Shown in pieces: positions 15,993 through 24,745 of a stretch of DNA of 64,000 nt; within the stretch, counting starts at the first letter, position 1; each line of letters starts with the position of its first letter. The position numbers and the translations under genes are program-made. Location of the stretch: assembly GCA_023441805.1 (NCBI GenBank), contig JAEZNO010000021.1, positions 1 to 64,000 on the forward strand, read 5' to 3'. The notes under the pieces are model-generated. The model had not been told where the DNA came from. It did no database searches and saw only the letters and a list, made by a program, of their open reading frames with translations. This DNA is from Bacteroidota bacterium (GTDB lineage Bacteria; Bacteroidota; Bacteroidia; Bacteroidales; Lentimicrobiaceae).

Positions 15993-17147
15993 TCAACCGG
16001 GCTTAAGTGGTACTTCTATAAAAAAGGTTGTACCTTCCTTGTTACTTTTAAAGTGGATATTACCTTTTAAGTACTTAGTTACCAGCAGTCTGGCCATATA
16101 AGTACCTAATCCTCTGCTTTCGCTCTTTGTTGAAAAGGCACGTTGGAAGACCTGATGCTTAGCCTCTTCAGTCATTTCTTGCCGGTTAAATACCCAAAAC
16201 CGTACAAATCTATCGTTTAGTCTCGCACCAAATTTCACTTCTGTTTGAGGATTGGAAGCTTCAAATGCATTAGTGAGTATATTTATCAGAACACGCTTCA
16301 ATTTCACAACATCCGTAATGAAATTAATGGAATGTGAAAACGGGTCTATAAACAACTTTCCACTGACAGGAACTGTGCGTTCAATAAAGTACTCATCCAG
16401 GTCACGGATTATTTGAAGAGTATTACATTTTGAGGGTTCAACACTGAGAAGGCCTTCTTCAGCCTCACTCAGCATTTTCTGAGTTAGTAAATCATCCATT
16501 AATTCATGTTGAACCTTTTCTGCATTTTCGATTATTGATAGATTCTTACCTTGTAATTCTTCTTTATTAATAGATGACACAACTTGATTCAACTCAGAAG
16601 CAACGTCCAGTACTTCATTCAAATATGATTGCTCAAGAATAGTTCTTCTTTTCCGGTCACTTATGTCACTAATACTCACAATTGTATATTCCTCTCCCTG
16701 GTAGAAAAGGGGACTGGCCTTTACTTTCAGATTATATGGTATAATTTCTGAATCATTTATCGCGGTAATCCTGGCCTCCTTAATAACCGGTTTATGAGTC
16801 ATTATGCTCTGTACTATTGCATTGACGACTCCGCAGAATTTACAAGCATCGGTAGTACCACAGCCTGAAGGCTCTTCTTCTGAATGAATACACTTTAATA
16901 AATTCCCCAGGCGTTGACCTAATGGCAGTTGGATATCCTCAATATCAAGGAACTTTATTAAATTACTATTGGCATAAACCAATTGCCGTTCTTTATTGAC
17001 AATCATTGCTAAATCAGGCATTGCTTCCTGGAACATTCTTAGTACAGGGTCATTCTTTAAAGCATGATATGATGCCCTGATATCATCCATTGAGACCTTA
17101 TCAGCAGGAGCAAATTTAGTAGTCGGTTTATCTTGTGATTCAGCCAT
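15993..17147 (-). CDS. soluble PAS sensor histidine kinase with a four-cysteine cluster
   Basis: A 384-residue cytoplasmic kinase. The N-terminal PAS domain (about 33-160) contains C86, C96, C102 and C105 (C-x9-C-x5-C-x2-C, ending ACKFCG), a plausible zinc, Fe-S or redox site. A short helical segment with VQHELMDDLL holds the likely phosphoaccepting His in a non-standard H box. The ATPase domain follows, with VLINILTNAFEAS (N box), SRGLGTYMARLL (G2 region). I start at 17147 because an upstream ATG at 17183 precedes a -7 element at 17171-17178. No response regulator is adjacent. Confidence 0.85.
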   Translation of the reverse strand: MAESQDKPTTKFAPADKVSMDDIRASYHALKNDPVLRMFQEAMPDLAMIVNKERQLVYANSNLIKFLDIEDIQLPLGQRLGNLLKCIHSEEEPSGCGTTDACKFCGVVNAIVQSIMTHKPVIKEARITAINDSEIIPYNLKVKASPLFYQGEEYTIVSISDISDRKRRTILEQSYLNEVLDVASELNQVVSSINKEELQGKNLSIIENAEKVQHELMDDLLTQKMLSEAEEGLLSVEPSKCNTLQIIRDLDEYFIERTVPVSGKLFIDPFSHSINFITDVVKLKRVLINILTNAFEASNPQTEVKFGARLNDRFVRFWVFNRQEMTEEAKHQVFQRAFSTKSESRGLGTYMARLLVTKYLKGNIHFKSNKEGTTFFIEVPLKPG

Positions 17148-17170
17148 TATTAAGTAATCAACTTTAGCTG

Positions 17171-17178
17171 CAAAAGTA
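17171..17178 (-). promoter_or_regulatory. -7 element for the PAS kinase
   Basis: TACTTTTG on the minus strand matches TAnnTTTG and lies 23 bp before the ATG at 17147. The nearest suitably placed TTG is at 17207-17205, a longer than usual spacing. Confidence 0.45.
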
Positions 17179-17207
17179 AACAATCATTCATTATCCTTTA
17201 TAATCAA

Positions 17208-18179
17208 TCATTTATCAGCAGAACGATTAAATACATTCACCATGATACTTGACAAAACCAGCTGAATAGAATGATAAATAAGAATAGGCAGTAAAATAAC
17301 ACCTGCTGCCGGATTGCCTGCATAAATCAATCTGCCCATTGTACTACCATGAACAAGTGATTTGGTACTGCCACAGAATAAAGCAGTTATAGTATCAGGT
17401 TTCTTTAATTTTAACTTATGTGCCAGAAAATAAATAGCAAGGTTTAAAATTACAAAGATTGAAATGAGAATTGCTATGAGTATTACGATATCCAATATGG
17501 TCAACTGCTCAAACTGCCTTATTCTGAACGAATTAGCAAAGGAATAGTATACAATTGAAAGAATGACTACCTGATCAAAATACCTTGTGAAGCCTCTGTA
17601 TTTAATAGCTGTCTTTCCAACTAAAGGATTGAAAATCACACCTATTATCAAAGGGAGCAATATTTGCAAAAATAACTTGATAAATACGCTGAATGCGTCA
17701 ATAGGCACTCCCGACTTGCCTGCCAACAAACTAAGATAAAAAGGTGGAACTACTACACCGATTATACTTGACAAGCTACTGTTAAACAAAGCTGCAGGAA
17801 CATTCCCATTGGCAAGCGACACCAATACAGCTGCAGATGATACAGTTGAGGGCATTATACTCAGAAAAATAATCCCCTGCCAAAGATCACTATTATCTCC
17901 AATAGTGATTTTCAGTATCAAGGCAATTATTGGGAAAATAAAAAAAGTGGCTAAGTGAACCAGTAGATGCAATCTCCAATTTGAAATACTATGAATAATA
18001 CTTCGAAAATTCAATCGAAAACCATACAATAGAAAGATCACTGATACACCTATGCCTGAAAGAGTCTTAATGGAAAAAGGACCGGTGCCGATACCACCTT
18101 CCGGCCACAAACGTGCCAGAATGATTGCTCCGAGCAATGCCGGCACAAACCAATCAAAAGAAATTTTCGCCTTTCCCAT
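17208..18179 (-). CDS. bile acid:sodium symporter-like carrier (SBF-like, YfeH type)
   Basis: A 323-residue integral membrane protein with about ten hydrophobic helices. The N-terminus DWFVPALLGAIILARLWPEGG, FLLYGFRLNF, the PSTVSSAAVLVSLANGN segment and FCGSTKSLVHGS are typical of the SBF-like group related to bacterial bile-acid symporters. It is probably a secondary transporter for an organic anion; the true substrate is unknown. It is transcribed alone from a promoter divergent to trmD. Confidence 0.87.
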   Translation of the reverse strand: MGKAKISFDWFVPALLGAIILARLWPEGGIGTGPFSIKTLSGIGVSVIFLLYGFRLNFRSIIHSISNWRLHLLVHLATFFIFPIIALILKITIGDNSDLWQGIIFLSIMPSTVSSAAVLVSLANGNVPAALFNSSLSSIIGVVVPPFYLSLLAGKSGVPIDAFSVFIKLFLQILLPLIIGVIFNPLVGKTAIKYRGFTRYFDQVVILSIVYYSFANSFRIRQFEQLTILDIVILIAILISIFVILNLAIYFLAHKLKLKKPDTITALFCGSTKSLVHGSTMGRLIYAGNPAAGVILLPILIYHSIQLVLSSIMVNVFNRSADK

Positions 18180-18205
18180 TCAATTTATTTTGTCAAGTGC
18201 CGGTG

Positions 18206-18234
18206 CAAAGATACCTGTAAACGGCAATATTCAA
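18206..18234 (-). promoter_or_regulatory. promoter of the SBF-like carrier
   Basis: On the minus strand TTG (18234-18232), an 18-bp spacer, and TATCTTTG (18213-18206). The predicted start site gives a leader of about 20 bases. Confidence 0.55.
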
Positions 18235-18252
18235 TAAGACTGAAACATTGAC

Positions 18253-18260
18253 TACCTTTG
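18253..18260 (+). promoter_or_regulatory. -7 element immediately before trmD
   Basis: TACCTTTG matches TAnnTTTG and ends only 4 bp before the trmD ATG, predicting a leaderless transcript. No TTG is present at the expected -33 position. Confidence 0.45.
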
Positions 18261-18264
18261 TCAC

Positions 18265-18957
18265 ATGAAGAAAGACAAGTTACGGATCGATATACTAACC
18301 ATCTTTCCGGAAATGTTTGAAGGGCCATTCAGCCATTCCATTATAAAAAGAGCTATCAGTAAAGGGCTGGGTGAAATACACATTTGCAACATCCGTGATT
18401 TTAGCAAAAGTAAGCATAAGAATGTTGATGACTATCCTTTTGGAGGTGCATCCGGAATGGTGATGATGATTCAGCCGATTGCTGATTGTATTGAGCATCT
18501 GAAATCAGAAAGGGACTATGACGAGATTATATTTCTCACTCCTGATGGTCAGAAGTACGATCAAAGCACTGCAAACTTTCTGAGCCTTAAGAAGAACATC
18601 ATTATTTTATGTGGTCATTATAAAGGAATTGACGAGCGGATCAGGGAAAATTATATCACTAAGGAGATTTCGATAGGTGATTATGTATTATCGGGAGGTG
18701 AACTGGCAGCAGCTGTACTGGCAGATAGCATTATTCGATTGATACCCGGGGTTCTTAGTGATGAAACTTCTGCCCTGTCTGATTCATTTCAGGATGGACT
18801 ATTAAGCCCGCCCGTTTATACACGACCTGCTGATTATAAAGGATTAAAAGTACCTGAAGTACTTCTTTCAGGTAATGAAAAGGAAATTAAAAAATGGAAC
18901 ATTGAACAGGCTATTGAGCGCACTAAGGCAAGACGACCTGATTTGCTGGACGATTAA
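18265..18957 (+). CDS. trmD: tRNA (guanine(37)-N1)-methyltransferase
   Basis: A 230-residue SAM-dependent methyltransferase that makes m1G37 next to the anticodon and prevents frameshifting. It starts LRIDILTIFPEMFEGPF and contains the trefoil-knot SAM-binding segments IILCGHYKGIDERIRE and ISIGDYVLSGGELAA, and the tail VPEVLLSGNEKEIKKW. Normal length. It is followed by rplS, the usual partner, but rimM and rpsP are not upstream here. Confidence 0.97.
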   Translation: MKKDKLRIDILTIFPEMFEGPFSHSIIKRAISKGLGEIHICNIRDFSKSKHKNVDDYPFGGASGMVMMIQPIADCIEHLKSERDYDEIIFLTPDGQKYDQSTANFLSLKKNIIILCGHYKGIDERIRENYITKEISIGDYVLSGGELAAAVLADSIIRLIPGVLSDETSALSDSFQDGLLSPPVYTRPADYKGLKVPEVLLSGNEKEIKKWNIEQAIERTKARRPDLLDD

Positions 18958-19062
18958 AAGAACCAATCAATAGCTTGAACGTATTCATAGTTCACAATGA
19001 AGCATAAAAATGAAATTATGAGGTTTATTGGGTTAAGTAGTTAATAATTTTTAGTCGCGGGG

Positions 19063-19094
19063 TTGTTTATTAAATTTTTTTTGCCGTATATTTG
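19063..19094 (+). promoter_or_regulatory. promoter of rplS
   Basis: TTG at 19063-19065, a 21-bp spacer and TATATTTG at 19087-19094: one of the best consensus matches in the window. It gives rplS its own promoter with a leader of about 35 bases. Confidence 0.7.
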
Positions 19095-19135
19095 CACTCA
19101 TTTTCAGAAACGCCAATAATTAAATACCTAAAGTA

Positions 19136-19492
19136 ATGAGCAAGAAGGAATTAGTGAAGTATGTTGAGGATACTATTGTAGAAACCAGAGAATTCCCAAG
19201 CTTTAAAGCAGGCGACACAGTTACTGTTCACTATAAGATCAAAGAAGGTGATAAGGAAAGAATTCAGCAGTTCCAGGGCGTGGTTCTAAAACGCTCAGGC
19301 GAAAGCACAACCGCTACATTTACTGTCCGCAAGGTCTCTGGTAGCACCGGTGTTGAAAGAATCTTCCCGATTACTTCTCCTTTTATTGAGAAAATCGAAG
19401 TAAACAAACATGGCGTTGTTCGCAGAGCACGAATTTTCTATCTCCGTAACCTTAAAGGTAAAAAAGCCAGAATTAAGGAGAAAAGAGTTTAA
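19136..19492 (+). CDS. rplS: 50S ribosomal protein L19
   Basis: A 118-residue basic ribosomal protein located at the 30S-50S interface. Recognisable segments are FKAGDTVTVHYKIKEGDKER, IQQFQGVVLKRSGE, GVERIFPITSPFIEKIEV and RARIFYLRNLKGKKARIKE. Length is standard. It lies 178 bp after trmD with its own promoter and a terminator directly downstream. Confidence 0.97.
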   Translation: MSKKELVKYVEDTIVETREFPSFKAGDTVTVHYKIKEGDKERIQQFQGVVLKRSGESTTATFTVRKVSGSTGVERIFPITSPFIEKIEVNKHGVVRRARIFYLRNLKGKKARIKEKRV

Positions 19493-19516
19493 TATTTGTT
19501 TTCATAAGTGTTGGGG

Positions 19517-19549
19517 AAAGGTCCATCTCTCGGGATGGGCCTTTTTGTT
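19517..19549 (+). terminator. terminator after rplS
   Basis: AAAGGTCCATC (19517-19527) pairs with GATGGGCCTTT (19534-19544), with one G-T pair, followed by a T-rich stretch. Confidence 0.85.
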
Positions 19550-19634
19550 TATTACCTAATCTCTTTTTTATTAGTGTTTATTAAAAAAGGTACAGCATTT
19601 GTTATGTATCTTTATTTAGCCTTTCCTGATTATT

Positions 19635-21539
19635 ATGAAGAATCTCTGCAACTTTAAGCTGCATAAAATTTTACTTGTCATTGTCATTTGCTGTAGTGAG
19701 ATTCTTTCTTTATTTGCTCAAAATGGTGATACCCTTTTCCTTCCATTCGATTATTACAAAAATGGTCCCGTTGATGAAGAAGAGTACGAAAGGCTTATAC
19801 GGAGAATTAAATCATCTGATGAATTCTATGCCAGGCTTAAACAAAGAGCCGATAGCGGTAAGCTCTATAAACAAATCTATCCCTTACTCTTCAAAAAGCC
19901 ACAAACGGCAGAGAACTTTGAGATCAATAACCTGCCCGCTAATGCAACATTTAAGCCATATGAAGGTGATGTGATTAAAAGTATCCGTTTGGTCAAATTA
20001 AAACCTTTTGGCACTTCAATTTATGATACAACATATATAGAGCAAGCCGGAATTACAAAAGCACTTAACAACATTCACTTTCAAACCATAACTCCGGTAA
20101 TCGCCAAATATTTGCAGTTTAAAGAAGGTGACAGACTTGATCCGGTAAAGATCTCAGATAATGAACGCATTCTCCGCAATGTACCATTTATTGATGATGC
20201 CCGGTTTATTGTTGTACCAGTTGGTCGCAACCTTGTCAATGTAATCCTGGTAGTTAAAGATATCTTTCCTGTTGGTGCTGATTTGAAATTCAACTCCATT
20301 AATAATTTTTATTTGAGAGTATTAAACAGGAATATCTTTGGATTAGGTCATCAATTCGGACAAGCATTCGGATACGAGAAACAGCAGCGTCCATCATTTT
20401 ATTTTGGTGATGGAACCTATATAATGCGAAATATTAATCACAGTCTTACTGATATTACGGCATTTTGGTCAGATAATCCTGTCAATAAAAAGTTCGGATT
20501 AGATGTATCCAGACCGTTTATCACTCCCGAAATCAAGTTTGGGGGAGGTCTTAACATCACATATAATAAAGGTTGGCTGTATAATGATAAAGGATATGAC
20601 AGATACTCCTACAATAACAGGGCTTTTGATGTATGGTTAGGTTATGCATCGATAACACAAAGACTAAAAGATATCTCCTCACGAAGAGAACAAATAGCCA
20701 TAACCGCAAGATTTTATCAACTTGATTATTATCAAACTCCCTCATTCAAGCTACTGAATGCCCCCCCAATGATCAATACAACAAGGTTACTGTTTGGTTT
20801 AAATATTCTCAGAAGCGAATATTACAGGACCAACATGCTGTATGGTTATGGAAAAACTGAGGATATTTTATTTGGTCATCATGCAGAATTGATTTTTGGT
20901 TGGGAGTTTAATGAATTTCGCCAACGATTATACAATGGGATTAAGCTTAACATGATAGTTCCCACCACTCATGCCGGGTTAATAGGTTTGCACCTTGGAG
21001 TAGGTGGTTATATTGATGATGGAAATTTTCAGGATGGTGTTCTTAATTCAAGTGTTAAAATCATCTCTCCGCTAATCAAAGCCGGAAGACAAAGAATCAG
21101 GAACTTTGGCTCAATAAGTTATACCACCGGACTCGACAGAAGTGTCGGACTACTTTCAATTAACGATGGGAACTCAGGTAACCTGTTTAACAACTATGAC
21201 CTCCTGGGATATAGCAGAATAAGATGTCGTCTTGAATCAGTTATTTTCACACCATATTACTTACTTGGATTCCGCTTTGCACCATTTGTATTTATGGAAG
21301 CAGCAATGATATCACCCCAGCGGCAACGTTTTGTCGACCAGACATTCTATCCTGCTCTGGGATTTGGTATCAGGTTAAGGAATGAGAATCTTGTGTTTTC
21401 TACATTCCAGATTTCGTTTACCTACTATCCTGTCACACCTGATGGGGTTGAGTCGTTTGGAGTTGGATTTTCGGGTCTGCCACTTTCCGGATTTGACCAA
21501 TATCTGATAAATAAGCCTGATATCATTGACTTCCGGTAA
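19635..21539 (+). CDS. POTRA-containing outer-membrane beta-barrel protein (BamA/TamA-like)
   Basis: A 634-residue exported protein with a signal peptide (about 1-29, ending LFAQN). Residues about 110-220 resemble POTRA units: GDVIKSIRLVKLKPFGTSI, then YLQFKEGDRLDPVKISDNERILRNVPFIDDARFIVVP. The remainder is beta-rich, with a barrel-like region and ends PLSGFDQYLINKPDIIDFR. Smaller than BamA, it resembles extra Omp85-superfamily members of Bacteroidota. Unlike BamA it is monocistronic and lies away from lipid A or skp genes. Function beyond the outer membrane is unknown. Confidence 0.75.
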   Translation: MKNLCNFKLHKILLVIVICCSEILSLFAQNGDTLFLPFDYYKNGPVDEEEYERLIRRIKSSDEFYARLKQRADSGKLYKQIYPLLFKKPQTAENFEINNLPANATFKPYEGDVIKSIRLVKLKPFGTSIYDTTYIEQAGITKALNNIHFQTITPVIAKYLQFKEGDRLDPVKISDNERILRNVPFIDDARFIVVPVGRNLVNVILVVKDIFPVGADLKFNSINNFYLRVLNRNIFGLGHQFGQAFGYEKQQRPSFYFGDGTYIMRNINHSLTDITAFWSDNPVNKKFGLDVSRPFITPEIKFGGGLNITYNKGWLYNDKGYDRYSYNNRAFDVWLGYASITQRLKDISSRREQIAITARFYQLDYYQTPSFKLLNAPPMINTTRLLFGLNILRSEYYRTNMLYGYGKTEDILFGHHAELIFGWEFNEFRQRLYNGIKLNMIVPTTHAGLIGLHLGVGGYIDDGNFQDGVLNSSVKIISPLIKAGRQRIRNFGSISYTTGLDRSVGLLSINDGNSGNLFNNYDLLGYSRIRCRLESVIFTPYYLLGFRFAPFVFMEAAMISPQRQRFVDQTFYPALGFGIRLRNENLVFSTFQISFTYYPVTPDGVESFGVGFSGLPLSGFDQYLINKPDIIDFR

Positions 21540-21607
21540 GAAATCAGAAAGCTCAATATTGCCTTTGCTTCCTTTATGATTATCTCAAAAAAGGATACTT
21601 AATTTAC

Positions 21608-21615
21608 TACTTTTG
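21608..21615 (+). promoter_or_regulatory. -7 element for the DUF5063 gene
   Basis: TACTTTTG matches TAnnTTTG and lies 29 bp before the GTG start, with no clear TTG at -33. Confidence 0.4.
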
Positions 21616-21644
21616 CTAAAACCAAATTTTAAAATACCATTATT

Positions 21645-22160
21645 GTGATTAACCAGAATGATCCTGTTTACAGCAAGCAAGTACTGGAGTTCCTGACTGT
21701 TGCTAACGAATTCTGCATGTTTAGTGAGAAAGCATCAGATTATTCAAAAGAAGACATCGTGACCTACTACCTTCGAATAATCCCATTACTTTATTTAAAA
21801 GGCTCACTTCTTAAAGATATCAACCCACAGAATCCTGAATTAAACGAACGATTTGTTTTAGAAGAAGATTGGGAAGCATTACTTAACATCATCAGGAATA
21901 AGCTCTATCCTGATGATCATTTCTGGGTAGCGGCAGATCCCCATGACGTGGATACAGAAGCTGAAAAATCGAGTATAGCTGAATGCATAGCCGATACGTA
22001 TCAGGACATGAAAGACTTTGTGATGCTATATCAAAAGAGTACAAGAGATGCAAAGGAAAATGCCATTCATGAGATCTATACAAATTTCCCGGGTCATTGG
22101 GGACCTTCACTGACAAAAGCATTATATGCATTGCATTTCCTTTACGTTGATAAAATTTAA
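21645..22160 (+). CDS. DUF5063 family protein
   Basis: A 171-residue soluble, acidic, all-helical protein starting with GTG (INQNDPVYSKQVLEFLTVANEFC). The pattern around YYLRIIPLLYLKGSLL and AECIADTYQDMKDFVMLYQ, ending HWGPSLTKALYALHFLYV, fits DUF5063, a family without an established function. It is a separate unit between the POTRA-barrel gene and nth. Confidence 0.75.
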   Translation: MINQNDPVYSKQVLEFLTVANEFCMFSEKASDYSKEDIVTYYLRIIPLLYLKGSLLKDINPQNPELNERFVLEEDWEALLNIIRNKLYPDDHFWVAADPHDVDTEAEKSSIAECIADTYQDMKDFVMLYQKSTRDAKENAIHEIYTNFPGHWGPSLTKALYALHFLYVDKI

Positions 22161-22254
22161 TGCCAATATTAAGCCTATCAGGTTCATTAAACAGGAAATG
22201 AAATTAATAATTTAGTGTTCGACTACCGTTCTTAACTTCACTTATGTATTATTA

Positions 22255-22911
22255 ATGGAAACATCATTAACACGAAAACAAAGATTCAGCGCTGTAATTG
22301 AATGGTTTGAGAAGAATGTCCCTATTGCTGAAACCGAACTACATTATACCAATCCTTATGAATTAATAGTAGCTGTAATTCTCTCTGCCCAGTGCACTGA
22401 TAAGAGAGTCAATATAATTACACCTGCATTTTTTGAAAGGTTTCCTGATATAGAATCGCTTTCCAATGGGAATGAAGAAGAAGTCTTTAATTTGATACGC
22501 TCATGTACATATCCTAATAATAAAACCAAACATTTGTTGGGAATGGCACGAATGTTAATGAAAGATTTCAGCGGAGTAATACCTGAAGAGCCTGCTGATT
22601 TGATCAAATTGCCGGGTGTTGGCCGAAAATCAGCAAATGTAGTAGCATCAGTAGCCTTCGAAAAGCCGGCACTTGCAGTTGATACGCATGTTCACAGAGT
22701 ATCAGCCCGAATCGGTTTAACACAAAACGCAAAAACACCTCTGGCAACTGAGCAACAATTATTAAAATATATTCCTGAGAACAAGTTGAATATTGCTCAC
22801 CATTGGTTAATTTTACACGGTAGATATATTTGCATAGCACGTAAACCAAAATGCGAAATTTGTGGTTTAAAGCCTTTCTGTAAGTATTACCAAAAGATTG
22901 TCAGGGAGTAG
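22255..22911 (+). CDS. nth: endonuclease III (DNA glycosylase/AP lyase)
   Basis: A 218-residue bifunctional glycosylase removing oxidised pyrimidines. The helix-hairpin-helix LPGVGRKSANVVASVAF carries the catalytic Lys and is followed by the catalytic Asp in AVDTHVHRVSARIG. The C-terminal iron-sulfur motif is complete, C-x6-C-x2-C-x5-C (CIARKPKCEICGLKPFC). It is 27 bp upstream of bcp, so the two probably form an oxidative-stress pair. Confidence 0.97.
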   Translation: METSLTRKQRFSAVIEWFEKNVPIAETELHYTNPYELIVAVILSAQCTDKRVNIITPAFFERFPDIESLSNGNEEEVFNLIRSCTYPNNKTKHLLGMARMLMKDFSGVIPEEPADLIKLPGVGRKSANVVASVAFEKPALAVDTHVHRVSARIGLTQNAKTPLATEQQLLKYIPENKLNIAHHWLILHGRYICIARKPKCEICGLKPFCKYYQKIVRE

Positions 22912-22938
22912 ATTTCTTAACTAAATAGAACAATAATC

Positions 22939-23397
22939 ATGAGTACATTAAAACCGGGTGATAAATTACCACCATTTGAAGCAGTTGACCATAAAGGGAA
23001 TAATATTAATCATGAGACCCTTTCAGGTAAGAAAACAGTAATTTATTTCTATCCAAAGGATATGACCCCCGGATGTACTGATCAGGCCTGTAATTTGAGA
23101 GATAATTACGATCTTCTTCTCAAGCAGAACTATAATGTCATTGGCATCAGTCCTGATTCTGAGAAATCGCATAATAAATTTGCCACTAAATACAATCTTC
23201 CTTTTCCTCTGATACCTGATACAGACAAACATCTGGCTAAATTATTTGGTGTTTGGGGAAGAAAGAAGTTTATGGGACGAGAGTATGACGGTATAAACCG
23301 TACAACTTTTGTAATTGACGAAAACCTGAATATTGTGGAAGTAATCGATAAAGTTGATACTAAGCATCATACTTCCCAAATAATTAAGGAGCTTTAA
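22939..23397 (+). CDS. bcp: thioredoxin-dependent thiol peroxidase (Bcp/PrxQ)
   Basis: A 152-residue peroxiredoxin reducing hydroperoxides with thioredoxin. The peroxidatic Cys lies in KDMTPGCTDQAC and the second Cys five residues later serves as resolving Cys, the PrxQ arrangement. Also visible are the fold motifs KPGDKLPPFEAVDHKG, VIGISPDSEKSHNKFA and TTFVIDENLNI. It follows nth, and its stop codon lies inside a perfect palindrome. Confidence 0.95.
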   Translation: MSTLKPGDKLPPFEAVDHKGNNINHETLSGKKTVIYFYPKDMTPGCTDQACNLRDNYDLLLKQNYNVIGISPDSEKSHNKFATKYNLPFPLIPDTDKHLAKLFGVWGRKKFMGREYDGINRTTFVIDENLNIVEVIDKVDTKHHTSQIIKEL

Positions 23398-23413
23398 TAT
23401 AGTACTATATTAA
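23394..23413. promoter_or_regulatory. perfect 20-bp palindrome between bcp and recA
   Basis: TTAATATAGT followed by ACTATATTAA, its exact reverse complement. It includes the bcp stop codon and ends 9 bp before the recA -7 element, covering the region where the -33 contact would lie. It is a candidate recA operator; as an AT-only-ended stem without T-tract it is a poor terminator. Confidence 0.5.
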
Positions 23414-23422
23414 TTAAATAAT

Positions 23423-23430
23423 TACTTTTG
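23423..23430 (+). promoter_or_regulatory. -7 element of recA
   Basis: TACTTTTG matches TAnnTTTG and implies a leader of about 75 bases before the recA ATG. The -33 area is occupied by the palindrome and has no TTG. Confidence 0.5.
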
Positions 23431-23512
23431 ATCACTACTAAAAAGGACACCCGTGTCACAAGCATGGATGATCTGCTAACCTGATCAAACAAAACAATAA
23501 CCTACTAAAGAT

Positions 23513-24529
23513 ATGAGTAAAGAAGCTAAAGAAGTCAATAGCGAGAAATTGAAGGCTCTTCAAATGACTATCGACAGGATTGAAAAATCGTATGGTAAGG
23601 GAGCAATCATGAAATTGGGTGGTGCTCCGGTTGAAGAAATGCCTTCAATTTCAACTGGTTCAATTTCACTAGACAATGCACTGGGAGTTAGTGGATTTCC
23701 CAAAGGTAGAGTAATTGAAATATATGGACCTGAATCTTCAGGTAAAACAACTCTGGCTTTACATGCAATAGCCGAGTCTCAAAAAACTGGCGGTATCGCC
23801 GCTTTTATTGATGCAGAACATGCATTCGACAGGTTTTATGCTCAAAAATTGGGTGTCAACATAGATGATCTTTTGGTTTCACAGCCTGACAATGGTGAAC
23901 AAGCTCTTGAAATAGCTGAAAACCTTATCCGCTCCGGCGCTATCGATATAATTGTAATTGACTCTGTCGCCGCATTAACTCCAAGAAGTGAGATAGAAGG
24001 TGAAATGGGTGATTCAAAAGTCGGACTGCAGGCCCGGTTAATGTCTCAAGCGTTAAGGAAACTTACATCTACAATCAGTAAAACAGGTTGCTGCTGCATT
24101 TTTATAAATCAGCTTCGAGAAAAGATCGGAGTAATGTTTGGAAATCCTGAAACAACTACCGGTGGCAACGCACTGAAATTTTATGCTTCTGTTCGTCTTG
24201 ATATCAGGAGAATAAGTCAGATAAAGGATAACGACAATGTTATCGGTAACCGTGTGAAAGTAAAGGTTGTAAAGAATAAAGTAGCACCTCCTTTCCGTCA
24301 GGGTGAATTCGATATTATATACGGAGAAGGTATTTCTAAGTTAGGCGAGGTTATTGATCTTGGGGTTGATAAAAATATCATCAGGAAAAGCGGCTCTTGG
24401 TTTAGCTATAACGATACTAAACTTGGACAAGGACGCGATGCCGTCAAAAAGCTCCTTCAGGATAATCCTGAATTGGCTGATGAATTAGAAAACCTTGTAA
24501 GAAATTCTTTAAAAGAAGAGTTACTGTAA
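23513..24529 (+). CDS. recA: recombinase RecA
   Basis: A 338-residue recombinase that forms filaments on single-stranded DNA, promotes strand exchange and triggers SOS autocleavage. Walker A is GPESSGKTT (about 75-83), Walker B IIVIDSVAAL, with the L1/L2 loop region LRKLTSTISKTGC...FINQLREKIGVMFGNPETTTGGNALKFYASVRLDIRR conserved. Length is slightly short at the acidic C-tail. It is followed by a strong terminator. Confidence 0.98.
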   Translation: MSKEAKEVNSEKLKALQMTIDRIEKSYGKGAIMKLGGAPVEEMPSISTGSISLDNALGVSGFPKGRVIEIYGPESSGKTTLALHAIAESQKTGGIAAFIDAEHAFDRFYAQKLGVNIDDLLVSQPDNGEQALEIAENLIRSGAIDIIVIDSVAALTPRSEIEGEMGDSKVGLQARLMSQALRKLTSTISKTGCCCIFINQLREKIGVMFGNPETTTGGNALKFYASVRLDIRRISQIKDNDNVIGNRVKVKVVKNKVAPPFRQGEFDIIYGEGISKLGEVIDLGVDKNIIRKSGSWFSYNDTKLGQGRDAVKKLLQDNPELADELENLVRNSLKEELL

Positions 24530-24620
24530 TAAGGTCTGACAATTGAACAACTCATAAACCAACTTAATTAGCTTTGGTTGATTAAGAAATCAGATAGAAG
24601 TTTTTTAAGAGTAATTATTT

Positions 24621-24658
24621 AAAGAGGCTGATTCGAAAAGGAAATCAGCCTCTTTTTT
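24621..24658 (+). terminator. terminator after recA, AGAGGCTG stem
   Basis: AAAGAGGCTGATT (24621-24633) pairs perfectly with AATCAGCCTCTTT (24643-24655), followed by T residues. Confidence 0.9.
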
Positions 24659-24715
24659 ATTTCATCTAATTACCGGTGCATGACCTTTTCAGTCTGTCGT
24701 TATTGCTTTTTAGCT

Positions 24716-24723
24716 TATTTTTG
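24716..24723 (+). promoter_or_regulatory. -7 element for the TPR lipoprotein
   Basis: TATTTTTG matches TAnnTTTG and lies 22 bp before the ATG at 24746, which supports that start rather than an in-frame ATG at 24680 upstream of the promoter. Confidence 0.5.
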
Positions 24724-24745
24724 CCTTTTAAAGTTTATTACAATA

